DNA of 64,000 nt from Microplitis mediator (lineage: Eukaryota; Arthropoda; Insecta; Hymenoptera; Braconidae), in the NCBI RefSeq assembly GCF_029852145.1, contig NC_079974.1:20004082-20068081 (forward strand). The letters run 5' to 3'. Of this stretch, positions 26,501 through 40,693 are shown piece after piece. The position numbers and the translations under genes were made by a program. How positions within the stretch are numbered: the first letter of the stretch is position 1; the number at the start of each line of letters is the position of its first letter. The notes under the pieces are model-generated. The model was not told the origin of the DNA. It saw only the letters and a program-made list of their open reading frames with translations, and did no database searches.

Positions 26501-28029
26501 TAAGACTACTGATACGTGATGTAAAAAATATAAATGTATCAGAGAATGAAAAATATATAATTGCGGACAAGGTTACAGTTAAATTAATACTACGTATGCT
26601 TTAATGTTTATTCTTAAAATAAAGTAGTCCGTGTAATATATGTAGTGATGATCAATTATATATAATCTACGTTGATATGTATATATATATATGGTGATGT
26701 GTTGAGAAAAAATGCATAAGTAAAAAGATCGTGTAGGTTTTCTTGGTTGTCTATTCCACAGAATTCCTCACCCTACGTCGTCGCTATGACGACAGCTTGA
26801 CCCCCACCTCATACTTTTTAACTGGCACATATTGCGTATCTCGGTAAACTCTCTTCGACACTATTATCATTTATATACTCTCTATTATTACATACATTAT
26901 ATATATAATAAATTAATTTTTTTTTATTTACTATTTACTTTTACAAACGTTTGTTCTTTCACAGAAAGTTATTAATGACTAAACAAATTAGTCATCGTTT
27001 GTAAACATACATACTTATATGTATATGTATATATATATATATTTATATTCATTGTCTATTCTTCTTGATGACGTTATCAGATGAATTGTATCGGTCGAAT
27101 GAGCAAAGAATATTAAAAGATAAATAACAATAATAGTGATGATGGAAAAGTGTTGGGTGTAAAGATGAGAAGAGAAATAGTAAAGTGACGAGGGATTGGA
27201 GTGAAGGTTTACGTCGAAAAGTTTGCCCAATAAACTGACGTTACAATTTAACGGCATGAAAATCACTCGGTAGAGTTATAGCGGAATTGAAATCGCTGTC
27301 AGTGTTTAAGTACAAAGAGAAGAGGAAGAAATGAATCGTGAAGGAAAAAAAGTTAAGAAGAAAAGGGGAGTTGAGATGATGGTTGATATGAACGGATGCT
27401 GATACTGATGTTGGTCTCTTTGTCCTCTTATTTTACATATAATAAATAACTTTCGCCTTGATGAATGTACGTTACTTTGCTACTTATGTATACATATATG
27501 TAATATGTGTGTACATTCATATGAAACCGTCTGTATAAAGTCAAATGTATTGTAGTGTTTGCCAACGCGAGGAAACGCTCGATTAACGCGTCATAATTGT
27601 GTGATACGAGTCTGAATAGTTTTATGTACGTGTATAAAGATATGTGATATATGTAATGATATGATATAGGAAACGGCGGGTATAACGACAGCAATGTCGA
27701 AGTATAATGTAGTTATTATTATATGAATATGTACACATATGTGTGTATGTATGTATTTATTTAATTTTGTAATAAGTAGAGGGGGAAAAGAATATCGTGA
27801 TCACTCGTCGTAGGCTAGACATCATCGTCTGACGTCAGATTTACTCGTGCTCAAGTAAATATATCGATTAGTTGATTATTCATTTAGTATTTAAAGCAAA
27901 GTTGTATTATACAGCCTCGAGCGATTAGACTTTCAATTTATCTGACAGGAAAAAAAATAAATTTATAAACATAACGGAGGTCATGTTGACAGTATGGAGA
28001 AAAAACAGATACATAACATCATTAATTAA

Positions 28030-28060
<31 letters not shown>

Positions 28061-31000
28061 AATGTATTTACGTCTTATGAGTATAAAAAATGAGTTATTT
28101 TTTCTACTCAAAGTTAAATAAATAAAATTAAAAAAAAAAAAAAATATGTTACAAAATGGAGCCAGTGTTTAGTATCTAGGGCTTAGAGCTTAAGGTTTAC
28201 TTGTACCCGATAATTATATGCGAGAAGTTAATCCGCAAAAGCACAAGCGCGTTAAAACCCCGTTTTTTTTTTTTACTGTGTATTTATTTTTTTTTTTTCA
28301 GTAACTGACCGTCTCTCCCTATCACCCGCGGATTTCTGTTTATGTATTTATATATATATTATGTGTATACATTTAGCACTACCTGTGACTAAAGCACGCT
28401 GGGTCTTCTTTGTTCTTCTCTAACCTCCTCTCCATTTAGTCCCCCGCCTACGCTGTGTACTGTATCGTCGTCGCGGTGGGGGCTTAGGGATCCGCGAGTT
28501 ATCACGAACGAGTTGGGATAACGGAACGGCTCTATATAACCCTGATAATCGCACAGTATAATTCATGTCAATGACGTCGGGTTAACTCCATACACATCTT
28601 GCCCCGATACAATATTATCTACATATATATAATTACTGCTGAAATATATAAAACACAAGTAATTAATAATAGAGTATAAATAAATCAAACCTTAATTGAG
28701 CGATGTCCCAATTAAAAGTCACTGGTTGAGAAATCAGATTTAAAAAAAAACTTAGTTTTTTTTTTTAAATAATAAATCTCTTGTCTTTGTACACAAATTG
28801 TAGAGAGCGAAAGGAATGACGCATGTACTAGGACCTAACACACAATCACACTTGCAACACCAACACCTTTTAAACACTTAAAATATATGTATATATATAT
28901 GTATATGTATATGTAGTCCGAGAGAGTGCTGCTGTAGCAGCGCGAGATATAGACACTGCTGTGACTAAACGATAATGATAAGGACGAGTACGACAGTTAC
29001 GTACGCCGTCGAGGACAGTGGACGACTGAGTAGTCTCTGTCGTGGTACTACTACCGAAGGCTGGCTACAACAACGCCAGCGCCTGGCGAACGCCAACGGG
29101 GAAGTGGGGAAGTGCGACAGGCATCGACGGCCCGTGCCTCGAGTTGTAGAGTAGAGAGCCGGCGATGTGCCACACGGTGAGAGAAACGGAGAATCTTGAT
29201 GTAGATGAGTTTAAGAATGAGAGTGACAAGGATGAGAATTAAATTTAAAGGGAGAAAGATGTATATATTCACGGATCATACGACTTGCAAGTCTACCGTC
29301 TGCTTCATGAGAGAGAGAATTCCCTTCCATGTCCCAATCACTCCCTACTACTACTACTACTACTGACTACTACTACACAGGCATATTCAACTCTACTCGA
29401 CTCTACACAACTCCTTTTAGCCGTCTCTGTTGTGTGTTCCCTCGGGCACTGTGTGCTCCTGTCGTGAATCTATCCTTTTCACACACACACACGCGCGCTG
29501 TCGTATGAACGTGTGCACCTTCTCCTCGAATGCTGTCCTGTCCCCACTATTCTGGAGTTACGATCCGACCATGGACACTACGCCGTGGTGATGGTGCTGG
29601 TGCTGGTGATGTTACCCCGCCAACGCCACTTCCAACACTCAAGTGTATTCCGTGGACTGTAGAAACGAACCACTACTAGTATTATTACTACTCCATACCT
29701 ACTCCGGAGTATGGGAGAGATCTATATAGATTATAGCTATATGTTGCTGCTTTGCCGATCTTCACCCCTTACCCCGACTACATACTCTCTGTATGGTATC
29801 GTAGTCTCTGTACGCCGATGTGTAGTCTCTTTACTACTCTTTACTATACCACACTTTCACCCTCTCTCGCTTTAACATACCGTGAGATATCATTTTTTTT
29901 CTTTGTTAAGCGCGAATGACGGTGATGAAGAGGACAAAGAGAAAGGAAGATAAAAAAAATGGAAAAGAGGAAGAGGATGAGGATGAGGATGTCGACAACC
30001 AAGAGGACCAAGACCAACCTTGTGGCTGTGAGTGGAACGACCGAATTTCAAGTGCCGGACTGCACTGCCCCTCTTATTCCGCATTTTTTTTATGCTTTGT
30101 TTTAGTTTTTATTTTTTTATTTCCTTACTTTTGTGGGTTACTTTTTTTCTTCAGTTTTTCATATATTTTTTTTTTTTTTAAGTTTTTAAGCTCATGATAT
30201 CTCGAGGGATGTTTCACCGCAGGCGACGACGAATAGGTTCAACGTTGATAAAAAAATTTTTTGTTTCCAAATATCTTTTTTTGAAGAATGCCATTTTTTA
30301 TTTATTTATTTGTCAGTTTAGCTTCAATTAAAATAAATAAATGTCTGCGTGTGTGGATGCTTACACACTAAACTATGTTAGAATGAATGATTTAATTACC
30401 AGATTAAACTGAAATATTTATATGAAACGTATGAATCAGAAGTACAAAGTAAAGTGGAATTAATGTGGATTGATTATTATGTCAGTTTAAGTATGTATAT
30501 ATGTATATAGTGTATCAAGTAAAATTATTTCTCAGTACTTTAGATATGAATTGAGGACAGTTACTAACGATTTTCCACCTACGAGAGAGATATCTATTCC
30601 TTTTATACCCACTATTTCATATATATATGTATATATACGCGCACAGTTATGTAGTGGATCTTTATACAGAAAGAAGTAAGAGGATCGCATCTATAAGTTG
30701 GGTATAAAATTTTATCGATACAAAACTTTTCCAATGAATCTTTATTACGAAAATTTAAAAACTTATCAACGGTAATCCAAAGCAATTAAAAAAAAATTCT
30801 GATATAATGAACTAATATTTTTTATTGATGGGTAAACAAATATATGAGATTGCACTGTAAAAAATTTGCGGACTAAATCGGAGTAAATGACTACTTATTT
30901 ATTTAGTTCCCTCGGAGTGAAATTTACTCCAAAGGGAATTTTAATTTAATATTAAAACTGTGAATTGGAGTGAATACGGATTTAAATAAAATCCAGCAGC

Positions 31001-34000
31001 TCCGAAATTACTCATATGAAAAAAATTCCCTATTTACTCCGTATGCGGAATGATTTCTTGAGAAAACTCAGGAATTTCGAGTGAATTTGGATGTAAATAA
31101 AATTCGTCATCACTTCGAATTCACGCCTGATTTCTTAGTGAGTAAAAAATTGCGGATTAAACTTGGAGTGAATGTGGAGCAGATGACTGCTTATTTATTT
31201 AGTCCCATCGGAGTGAAATTTACTCCAAAGGGAATTTTATTTTAATATTAAAACTGTGAATTGGAGTGAATACGAATTTAAATAAAATCCAGCAGCTCCG
31301 AAATTACTCCTATAAAAAAAACTCCTTATTTACTCCGTGTGCGGAATGATTTTTAGAAAAAACTTTGGAATTCCGAGTGAATGTGGATTTAAATAAAATC
31401 CGTAATCACTTCGAATTCACTCCTGATTTTTTACAGTGTAAAAAATTGCGGATTAAACTCGGAGTGAATGTGGAGCAGGTGACTGCTTATTTATTTAGTC
31501 CCCTCGGAGTGAAATTTACTCCAAAGGGAATTTTATTTTAATATTAAAACCGTGAATTGGAGTGAATATGGATTTAAATAAAATCCAGCAGCTCCGAAAT
31601 CACTCCTATGAAAAAAAAACTCCCTATTTACTCCGTATGCGGAGTGATTTTTTGTAAAAACTCCAAAACTCCGAGTGACGAAGTGAATTCTAATTTAAAT
31701 AAATTCGTAATTACTCGAAATTCACTTCTGATTTAATGATATTGACTATTAAATAAATAAAAATAAATTTGGAGCAGTATTGGTTATTGTTCCTTCCCTT
31801 ATTTCTTGAACCCTCTTGTTCTAGACTATCACACCCTGACTCTTTTTCTCTTCCTTCCTTTCCCTTCCTTTCCTTTATATTATTCTACGTTTTACGTTTA
31901 CCATGTACATATACATATATAATACAACAACACACGATATTTCCCGTCCTTTATACCAACAGTACCGCCATTTTTCACAGCAACAAGGGCACGTAGAGCT
32001 ACACGCCAGTGCAGTAGTGTAACTCTAGAGAAAGAAAGATTGAGCAGACCCCGAGCAGTAAGTAGTAGAGTACAGTAGAGGGAAATAAGGACACACGCGA
32101 TAGTGATTTCGTTCGTGTCAAGCATAGCGCTCTGTATATGAACAATTTCTATCTTTCTTACTCCACTTTACCGTATATTACTTTTTATACATCTTATATA
32201 TCCATATACATATATATGTACTGTACATCTATTAATATATTATTGTTACTATACTTTTTTTCCTCTTCATTTTATCTGACAACCACACCCGGACGTCCGT
32301 ACACCAGAGAAAGTCTTCACGGCTTAATACTTCTCACTCACCAGCTAATTTTTATTATTATTTTCATTACTTGCAATTTAATAAATTAAACTAATTAAAA
32401 TTATGTTAATAAATTTATGGATGCATTAGAAATCAAGATCGATGATTAGCTAAAATAAATTATTTAACGTGTTATCCAGTGCGGGATAAAAAATTTAAAA
32501 AAAAGGGAAACGGGGGAAAATAAATTTAGCGAGTGGGGGAGAGATTGTCGTCTCTCCGTCGTTTAACGAAGTAGTCAGGACATCTGTCCTTGTCGTGTTC
32601 GCGGAGCTTTTGTTCTGGTTCGTCTACCGACCTCACACGCACTTTTCTTTCCTCTTCTCACTTTGCTTGTAATATTCACCGTTCTCACTTGGAATTGTTG
32701 CTTGATTCTCTCTTTTAAATTTTTTATTTATTTTATCCTCTACTCGCTCAGTCTTTTTCTCTTATATAGTATATAGTATAGTTTTATATTATACTTATAC
32801 TCCGGTATCTGCTACATACTCTCTCATACTTTTATATGTATGTATATATGTATGCTTATACTTATCGCATCCGTGATACACGGGTACGTGAAACGGTGTA
32901 GTGTGGAGAGACGCAGACACGTGCTTCTGAAACGACTCGACAATTCGTAGACACTCCGTTAACAGGGACTAGAGTGAGAGATGAATAACGCCGAGAGAAA
33001 GGACCTCGAGTTAAGAGAGAGTGAGCGAACGTGAGAGGATGAAGAAACGATCGATGCTCATCGAGTTTCAAGGGTATTGGACGCTAGGAAAAATATTACA
33101 GGAGAGTTGCATACAGATGTAAATCTTTACACTGAATTTTACAATACTTTGAATTATTGTTGTTATGTTTTCGATTTATTCATTTCAGAACTCAGTCTAT
33201 CGTTTTTCCTCCATTTTAAAACTCGAAATTTAAATAAATTCAAGTTACACATTTTTAAAATAAGAAATTTAATTCATTATTTATACAATTACCTGATGGA
33301 TTTAATCTTATGCAAGAAATTTCACATGGGCATTTTGTAAGTTAATGTTGCAATGATTTCTTTTATTACTATATATTATTTCATTTAAAAAGTATAATTT
33401 AATTTAACATTAAGTGTGTAATTTACTCGACTGTAATTTCAATTAAATTTTTAAGTAATTGATAATTGTTTGTTAAATATTGGAGTGTAATTAAAATATG
33501 GATATTTTTTATAATAAAATTAGAAAGTATTGTCTAGAAAACGAGTTATTTGAATCACAAGGAAAAAAAATTTAATATAGGTTTGAATCGTTTGAATGAA
33601 TCATTGAGATAACAATGGCTTTATTTTCTCTTATTCGTTTCTTGTTTACTGTTTGATAAATAATTAGCAGTAAAATATTATTTACAAAGAAACAGATAAT
33701 TATTGAAAGTAAGTGAAATAGTAAATAGTAGATTCGTTAAATGAAATTATCGGTAGATTATTAAAAGAGTAAGTTGGAGTATTGTATTTAGCGGGTTATG
33801 GATGTTGAATAAATATTGAAAAGAATCGTCATCTCCCCCATCTGGTTTATGAGGGCATTACCCGACTCGTCCCCTAAACTAAACGTTCGACTGCTTATAT
33901 GCTGCCCCAAAGTCTACTTCTACTTATACATTTACATTTACCACTAACACTATGGTACAGTAGTACAGTCAGTACAGTGTAGCTTTGAAGCTTCTTGATG

Positions 34001-37000
34001 GGGCTCCATATCTACTCAAAAACCCACGGATGCGTAGAATCATAGCTCGACACCCGCCCTCTTCCTTATTCTTTTTTCTACGCAGCACAAAATACCCGTT
34101 CCGTTCATCCTGGGGTTTAATTTTTATATGGACTGCATGGAAAAAAATAAATAGTAAATGCAACATGATGCAGTCTTGGTAAATAAACATGATGAAATCA
34201 TGTTGCATCCACATGATTTGTCATGTTTCGGCTACATGATAATCATGTTGCAGTAACATCCCGAGTCGAAATTTAGAGCCTATATAGGTCCCTCTAGCCC
34301 TAAATAGATCCGATTTAGAGCCCTGTAGTCCTGTAGCTCCGACTTTGAACCTGGAGGTCCTAACATTCACTGAGAGGTCCGATTTTGAGCCTTCAGGTCC
34401 GACAATATTAGTCCCGTAATAAATTTGGATTCATTATAATTGAATAATTTATGATGATTATTATTAATATTATTATTATTACAATAAACCAGGGCTTACA
34501 GGCCCTAAATCGGACCTAATTTTGATTTTCATCAGGTCCTAGATTGAACCCGCAAGTGCCGAAAACGGAAATTTGTAGCACCTCAGGGACCAAAATCGGA
34601 CCTAATTTAACATAGAAACAGACTCTATTTAGAGCCTCCAAGTCCGAAATAGGTCCGACTTTAGAAGGCTCTAAATAGGCTCTGAATTTCGACTCGGGAT
34701 GAGAAAATCATGTGGCAGCAACATGATTTGCCATGTTTCGGCTACATGACAATCATGTTGCGGTAGCATGAGAAAAATCAGGTGGCAGCAACATGATTTT
34801 CATGTAGCCTTAATAGCATAAAATTAAGCTGCAACAACTAAATATTTATGCTTCAGAAAAATTATTTATTATCAAGCAACTAGATTTTTTCGGATTTATA
34901 ATGTTGCAGATGAAAATTAGAGTAAATTATCAAATTAAATCATTTGTAAATGATATTTTTGCTTAAGGGGTTAGGGGTAGTCAAGATTTTTAAAAAATCG
35001 ATTTTTTGCTTGATTATTGCTTGATAATAAATCATTTTTCTGAAGCATAAATATTTAGTTGTTGCAGCTTAATTTTATGCTATTAAGGCTACATCAAAAT
35101 CATGTTGCTGCCACATGATTTTTCTCATGCTACCGCAACATGATTGTCATGTAGCCGAAACATGACAAATCATGTGGATGCAACATGATTTCATCATGTT
35201 TGTTTACCAAGACTGCATCATGTTGCATTTACTATTTATTTTTTTCCGTGTGCTAACTTCTACAATGTGTCTAAATCCGAACTTGAAAGTCTAATCGATC
35301 GATTTAAATAAAATTCATTAAGTCCAACTAGTGGAGATAAATTATAGAAGAGTAAAATAAGTAAGCAATTTATAAAATTGCATAAATAAATGTTACAGAA
35401 ATTTATATTACACGCGAAGTAGCTGTTGGAATAAAAATGCATCGCCAAGTATCGATTCTGGCGGGGTAATTACGCTAAGAGCTTCTCGTTTCCGTTTGTG
35501 GATCAGCCGCAGATTCGAGGGCTTCATACTTTGTATCTAAGAGCAATTCATTCGTTTCTCTTTTTTCTGTTTATTATTGTTATTATTTTTTTTTATTTTT
35601 TTACTCTTCATCATTGTTACTTGTTTCCTTTTTATTTATACTCACTCATTCGTTGGATCAATTATTATTTTAAATATTTTATTTACCTTTTTCATTTAAC
35701 CATAACAAAGTTCAATAAAATAATTGGTACGCTATAGGATGATATTAAATACCAGAGATCAATTAGCTATATAAATAAAAAACTAATAATTCACACGTGA
35801 ATCTGGATTTATTTCAATCCGAATTCACTCCGTCATTTGAAGTTCCGGAGTTTAAAAAAAAAATCGCTCGCAGACAAAATAAATAAAAAAGAGTTTTTTT
35901 TTAGCGGAGTGATGTGGATTTTATTTCAATCCGCATTAACTCCGGTCTGAAGTTTTGATATTAAAATAAACACGGAGTCAGTTTTACTCCGAGATAATTA
36001 AATAAATAAACAGTCATCGGCTCCGCATTTACTCCAGATTTAACCCGCGTTCACCCGCAAATTTTTTATAGTATAAGAAATTCCCTAAAACCAAAAGGGC
36101 GTAAATTTTTTTTTTTGTTGCCAATCGTTTTGGAAAAAAATTTGAAAGCCAAGAGGGCGTATAAAATTAAAAGTAATTTATAATTTTTAAAAACTATTTG
36201 GCGCGAAAATATGAAAAGGGAGCTCGTAATTATTTCCGTAAATATAAATGTCAAAATTTAAAAGACCACCTCACTACGTATCATCAATTTTTTTTGTAAT
36301 CAATATTTTCCAAAACTCCCCTTCGGGGTCAAATTCTCTCCAAGGAAATAAAATAAATAAAAAATCATTCACTGCAAATTTTTTGACATCTTACACACAA
36401 AATAAAATTAATTGATTTTATAAATAATACGATTATTTAATAGAGGGTTGGCATGAACGAGAATTAAATATACGTATGTATATAATAAGAAGAGAATTTG
36501 CCGGCTGGAATTCGTCTTTATTTTGAGTTACATACTTTTGAGCGGTAAGAAGTGTATATAAGAGCCCGAGCACTATTCTTAGGCCAGTTCGGTCACCCTC
36601 GCATGTATGCTACACTTCCATCTACATGGATCTGAGTTAGTAAAGTGTACAAGATACTGAACATCATCATGAATAGTGATCTTCACTCTACTAAACTGTT
36701 CTATACGTTTATAACCAGGCCCAGATGGTCGCTCAGTCCGAGGAATGCCCCAAGACATGTGATAGTCTTTTCATCTTTTGTAAAATACAATCCCGAATTA
36801 TTTATTTCATTCACAAAAGCAGCTCAACCAAGTTAACATGACCAATCAGCCACAAATTTTAAAATACTAACTACCAAATACTTTAAATTAATACATATAT
36901 TGCGAAAAATAATATAATAAAATTAAAATTTTCCAATCATCAATTTAATAATAAATAATATGGATAAAAATAACTGTTTTAATTATAGTATTACATCGCG

Positions 37001-37962
37001 AGTACGATCTCCAGCTGTTTAAATAGCTCTCAGCTTGCTTATAACACTCTCCTTAATTCAAATTGCGACATAAAAATAAATAAATACAATAAAGATAATA
37101 ATGAAAAGAAGAAGAAGAAGAAGAAGAAGAAATCGTATGACGAGAATTGAAAGTTTTTAAAAACTGATAAAAATTTTTTGTATATATGTAATGTATGACA
37201 ACACATACCATTTATGTATACGTAATTACATTTTTAGACGGTACTGTAGTTGTGTAAGCAGTACTGGCGATTGCCGATGCCACCACGACATCCAGGACAA
37301 TGAAAACAATGTCCGGATGAGTAATCCCTGAGGAAAATGTCGCTATCCTTACTACAGTTAAGTACCGCACAGTATACTGAGGTAGTCACTTAACTATATA
37401 CTGAAAATTCCATGTATATGTATATGGATAGAAAAACTAGTAATAGAGTCAATAACAACAATAATAACTTGTTGTAAAATGTAAACCCAGTGAGAAAATA
37501 GATAACGTATAGCAAAAGCAAATTTGTGGCCCTAGATGCCTCTTGCTAGTGACTAAACTATTATGTAGATAAATACTGAAAAGTTTTAGGATTAGAGGGC
37601 TTACGCATAGCAGCAGAGTAAGTTAATGTAAGTGAAAGAAAAGGAGACAGTGACATTAGTACGAAATATAGATGGAGGATGACGATGATGGTGTGGTGGG
37701 GCAGGGTGTAAGCAAAAGCCTACTCTCTTAGTCACACGCATACCAATAAACTCCGGGAATCTGAGTCCAAGTACGGTTCGTCTTTGAACGTTGTACTAGT
37801 TGACTACCACGGTATAATGTGGGTGCCTATTCAGGTAAAATAAAATAAAATACCATAACTTTAAAACACCTTAATAACCATTGACAATTATTTACAACGT
37901 AACTTCCGTTACAACGTCACTCCCTTTCCTTTTTTTTCCTGCTAACTTATTTGAATTTTTTA

Positions 37963-37996
<34 letters not shown>

Positions 37997-40662
37997 GTTA
38001 TTATTATTATTGTTGTTGTTGTTAGTATTAATAAATATAAGAGAAGAGACAATTGTGGCTTTTAAAAGATCTCTTAAATATTATGTATATCAAAAATAAC
38101 ATTAATGTAAAATAAATGCTGTTTATTACTAAAGATAAATTACGAGGTTCTAATTAGCAAATTGACTAACTTAATATATTTTAGTGAAGATTCTGTGCAA
38201 TTTTTAGATACTAATAATCAGAAAAAATATTCCTAGACAAAAATATTATAGATATACTAGATATGAAATTGATTTTTAGATGAAAAAAATTAAATTACTG
38301 TTTTTTTCGCATAAATGAAGATTTTCTGAAATGGAGTTAGACAATTTGCTAATTAGAACGTCGGTTAATTCTTTTAAAAATTTTTGTATTATGTAGCGAA
38401 TGCTAAATAAAATATTCGTTTCATTATAATAATAATAATTATTATTATTATTATTACACGGAAACAACAGAATATTAAAAATTAATAAATAATAGTAAAA
38501 AGTGGAATCTGTTATCAATAATTAGTACTATGTACTTAATGCAAAGTAGTTTACTAATTTTTGTAGATTCCTAAAAACTACTATAAATTATTTCAAAAAG
38601 TAAGTAAATATTATTACTTTTAGGTATATAAATACGTGACTTATTAGTGAAAATTTATTAATTTATGGCATATGTCTATTAAAAAGTAATGATTGGTCAA
38701 ATTAAGAATTGCTATCTTAGATACTGATTTTTCCAGCCGAAAAATTGCAAAAGTTACTAACTTTTATTTTATAAATTCGATATCACTGATCAACTATTAG
38801 CTTAAAATATCATTTATTCATCATTATAAATTAATTTACAATATACATAAATTGAATAGGTGGTAAATAGTAAAATGAAAAATTAGTATACTAGATACTG
38901 ATTTTTTGCTCATAAAAATACCGAAAACTTTTAACTCTTATTTTATAAATTCTATCCCATTGACTAATAATTAATATAAAATGTTATTTATTCGTTATTA
39001 TAAATTAATTTATTATATACATAAATCGAATAAGTGGTAAATTTTTTTAATTTTTCTATGTTTATTTGAATAGTAATAAATAACTGTAGATACCAATCTA
39101 TCGATTCTTTTCCATATTAATTTTAATATACGAAATTACAAATTTTGCTCTTCTATGTGCAACAAATTTTAATATAAATAATAGCCATTTTGTAATATAT
39201 AGTGATCCTGGTTTGATATTAGTATACAAATATACTAATTTTGTCAAAAATAAACTACAAACTATTAAACTTTTGAGCATCATTTTTTTCCGTGGTCATT
39301 TTTTATTATATTTATTTATAACGTAAGATAATAATCATGATAATTGTATAAGTTAATTTGTGAATAATATATAAATGACAAAATATGTAACAGCAATAAT
39401 CGAAATGGTTGAATTGTGTGTTATAAACACTGTTGGGGTATCGGTGGGGTCATGGAGTGCGTGGCGCGGGTCGATCCTCCGGCGAAATATGGTACTCTCT
39501 CCCTAGCCGAGCAAAACTAACCCCTCTCTCATATATTGGTATATATGTGTGTATAAATGTATGGATATACATATAGGTAGAACGTATATAGATATATGCA
39601 TGTGTTGAATATATATGTGATATACATATATTTAAATACATGGACAGAATTTCAGACTCACAGTTACCGTCTCGCGGTAGAGCAGAAGAGCGTCCCTGAG
39701 AGTTCACACAACCGAGTCCTTCGACTGCAGAGTTGAATTTTCCAACACACGTATATTGTACATGCACATGCACACACAGATTCATGTGACTAAGTATGTA
39801 TAATATCGCATGCCAGTGTATGTGAATGTATTTTCATATACCAACAAACAAAATGGTCTGTGTGTATCTGGCAATTTCAATCGGGGCGAGTAGTGCGGAC
39901 GCAGGAGGAGAGAAGATATTGGATGTGTCGGTGAGCTCTAAAGCCAACTCGTTTCGCGTTTGAAAGAGTAGAGAGCGAGGGAGACTCACCGTGACTAAAA
40001 GATAGAGAAAGAGGGGGAGGAGAAAAAGGAGACGGAGACGAAGAATAAGAAAAAGATAAAGAGGTAAATAAAATGAGAGAAAAGAGCGAGAAAGCAAGAT
40101 AGTACAGGCAACGAGAAACGATGGATAAAGTTTGCGTCGACTCTGCCGGTTTAACGCCGTGTATCTCAATTTTAACATGGACCTCAGAAACCTCTTGTTT
40201 ATCGGCGTACTCGACTCCGATAGCTGTATTACTGGCAAAAAAATCATTCAGTGGAATAGTCAAGTCAAGTGATCTATATATTTGACAATAAGAACAGTAT
40301 AAACGAAGAAGAAGAAGAAGAAGAAGAAGAAGAAGAAGAAGAAGACGACGAAAGACACATTGAATGTTAGATATGACACGAGAATTCTCTTAAATCAAAT
40401 AATAAAAAGAGATTTATATTGACAAATACTAAATAGATTGAAATATAAATTGATGATGTGAGAAAACAATATTGTCCACCTGTAGCAATGCAACTCTTGT
40501 CTTTGGCACCTGCGTGACGTCACGCGAGGAAACAGCTGGTCGTTTCTTTCTTATATACCTGTCTCTCCTACTGTTGTGTACAGTACTGTATACTTATTTA
40601 ATAGTACATATATGTACCACCGTGTCGTGTTTTATACTCTCGTCTGTACTGGTATGGTGATA

Positions 40663-40693
<31 letters not shown>

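Noticed and set aside
30853..31737. Regular spacing of repeats suggesting a CRISPR-like array
   Set aside because: The units are 300-base full-length transposon-like copies in a eukaryotic intron, not short direct repeats with unique spacers.
32749..32764. TCAGTCTTTTTCTCTT, resembling the 5' part of insect miR-14
   Set aside because: The match is a pyrimidine-rich stretch in a CT-rich region, and no complementary arm forming a precursor hairpin is evident.
37881..38099. Poly-Leu open frame
   Set aside because: Produced by a TTA/TTG trinucleotide microsatellite.
39834..40263. Two overlapping minus-strand open frames of 128-137 codons
   Set aside because: The first 45 residues of one frame look complex, but it then runs into Ser/Leu/Phe low-complexity sequence from a GA-rich tract. 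No acceptable splice sites link it to tara or anything else.
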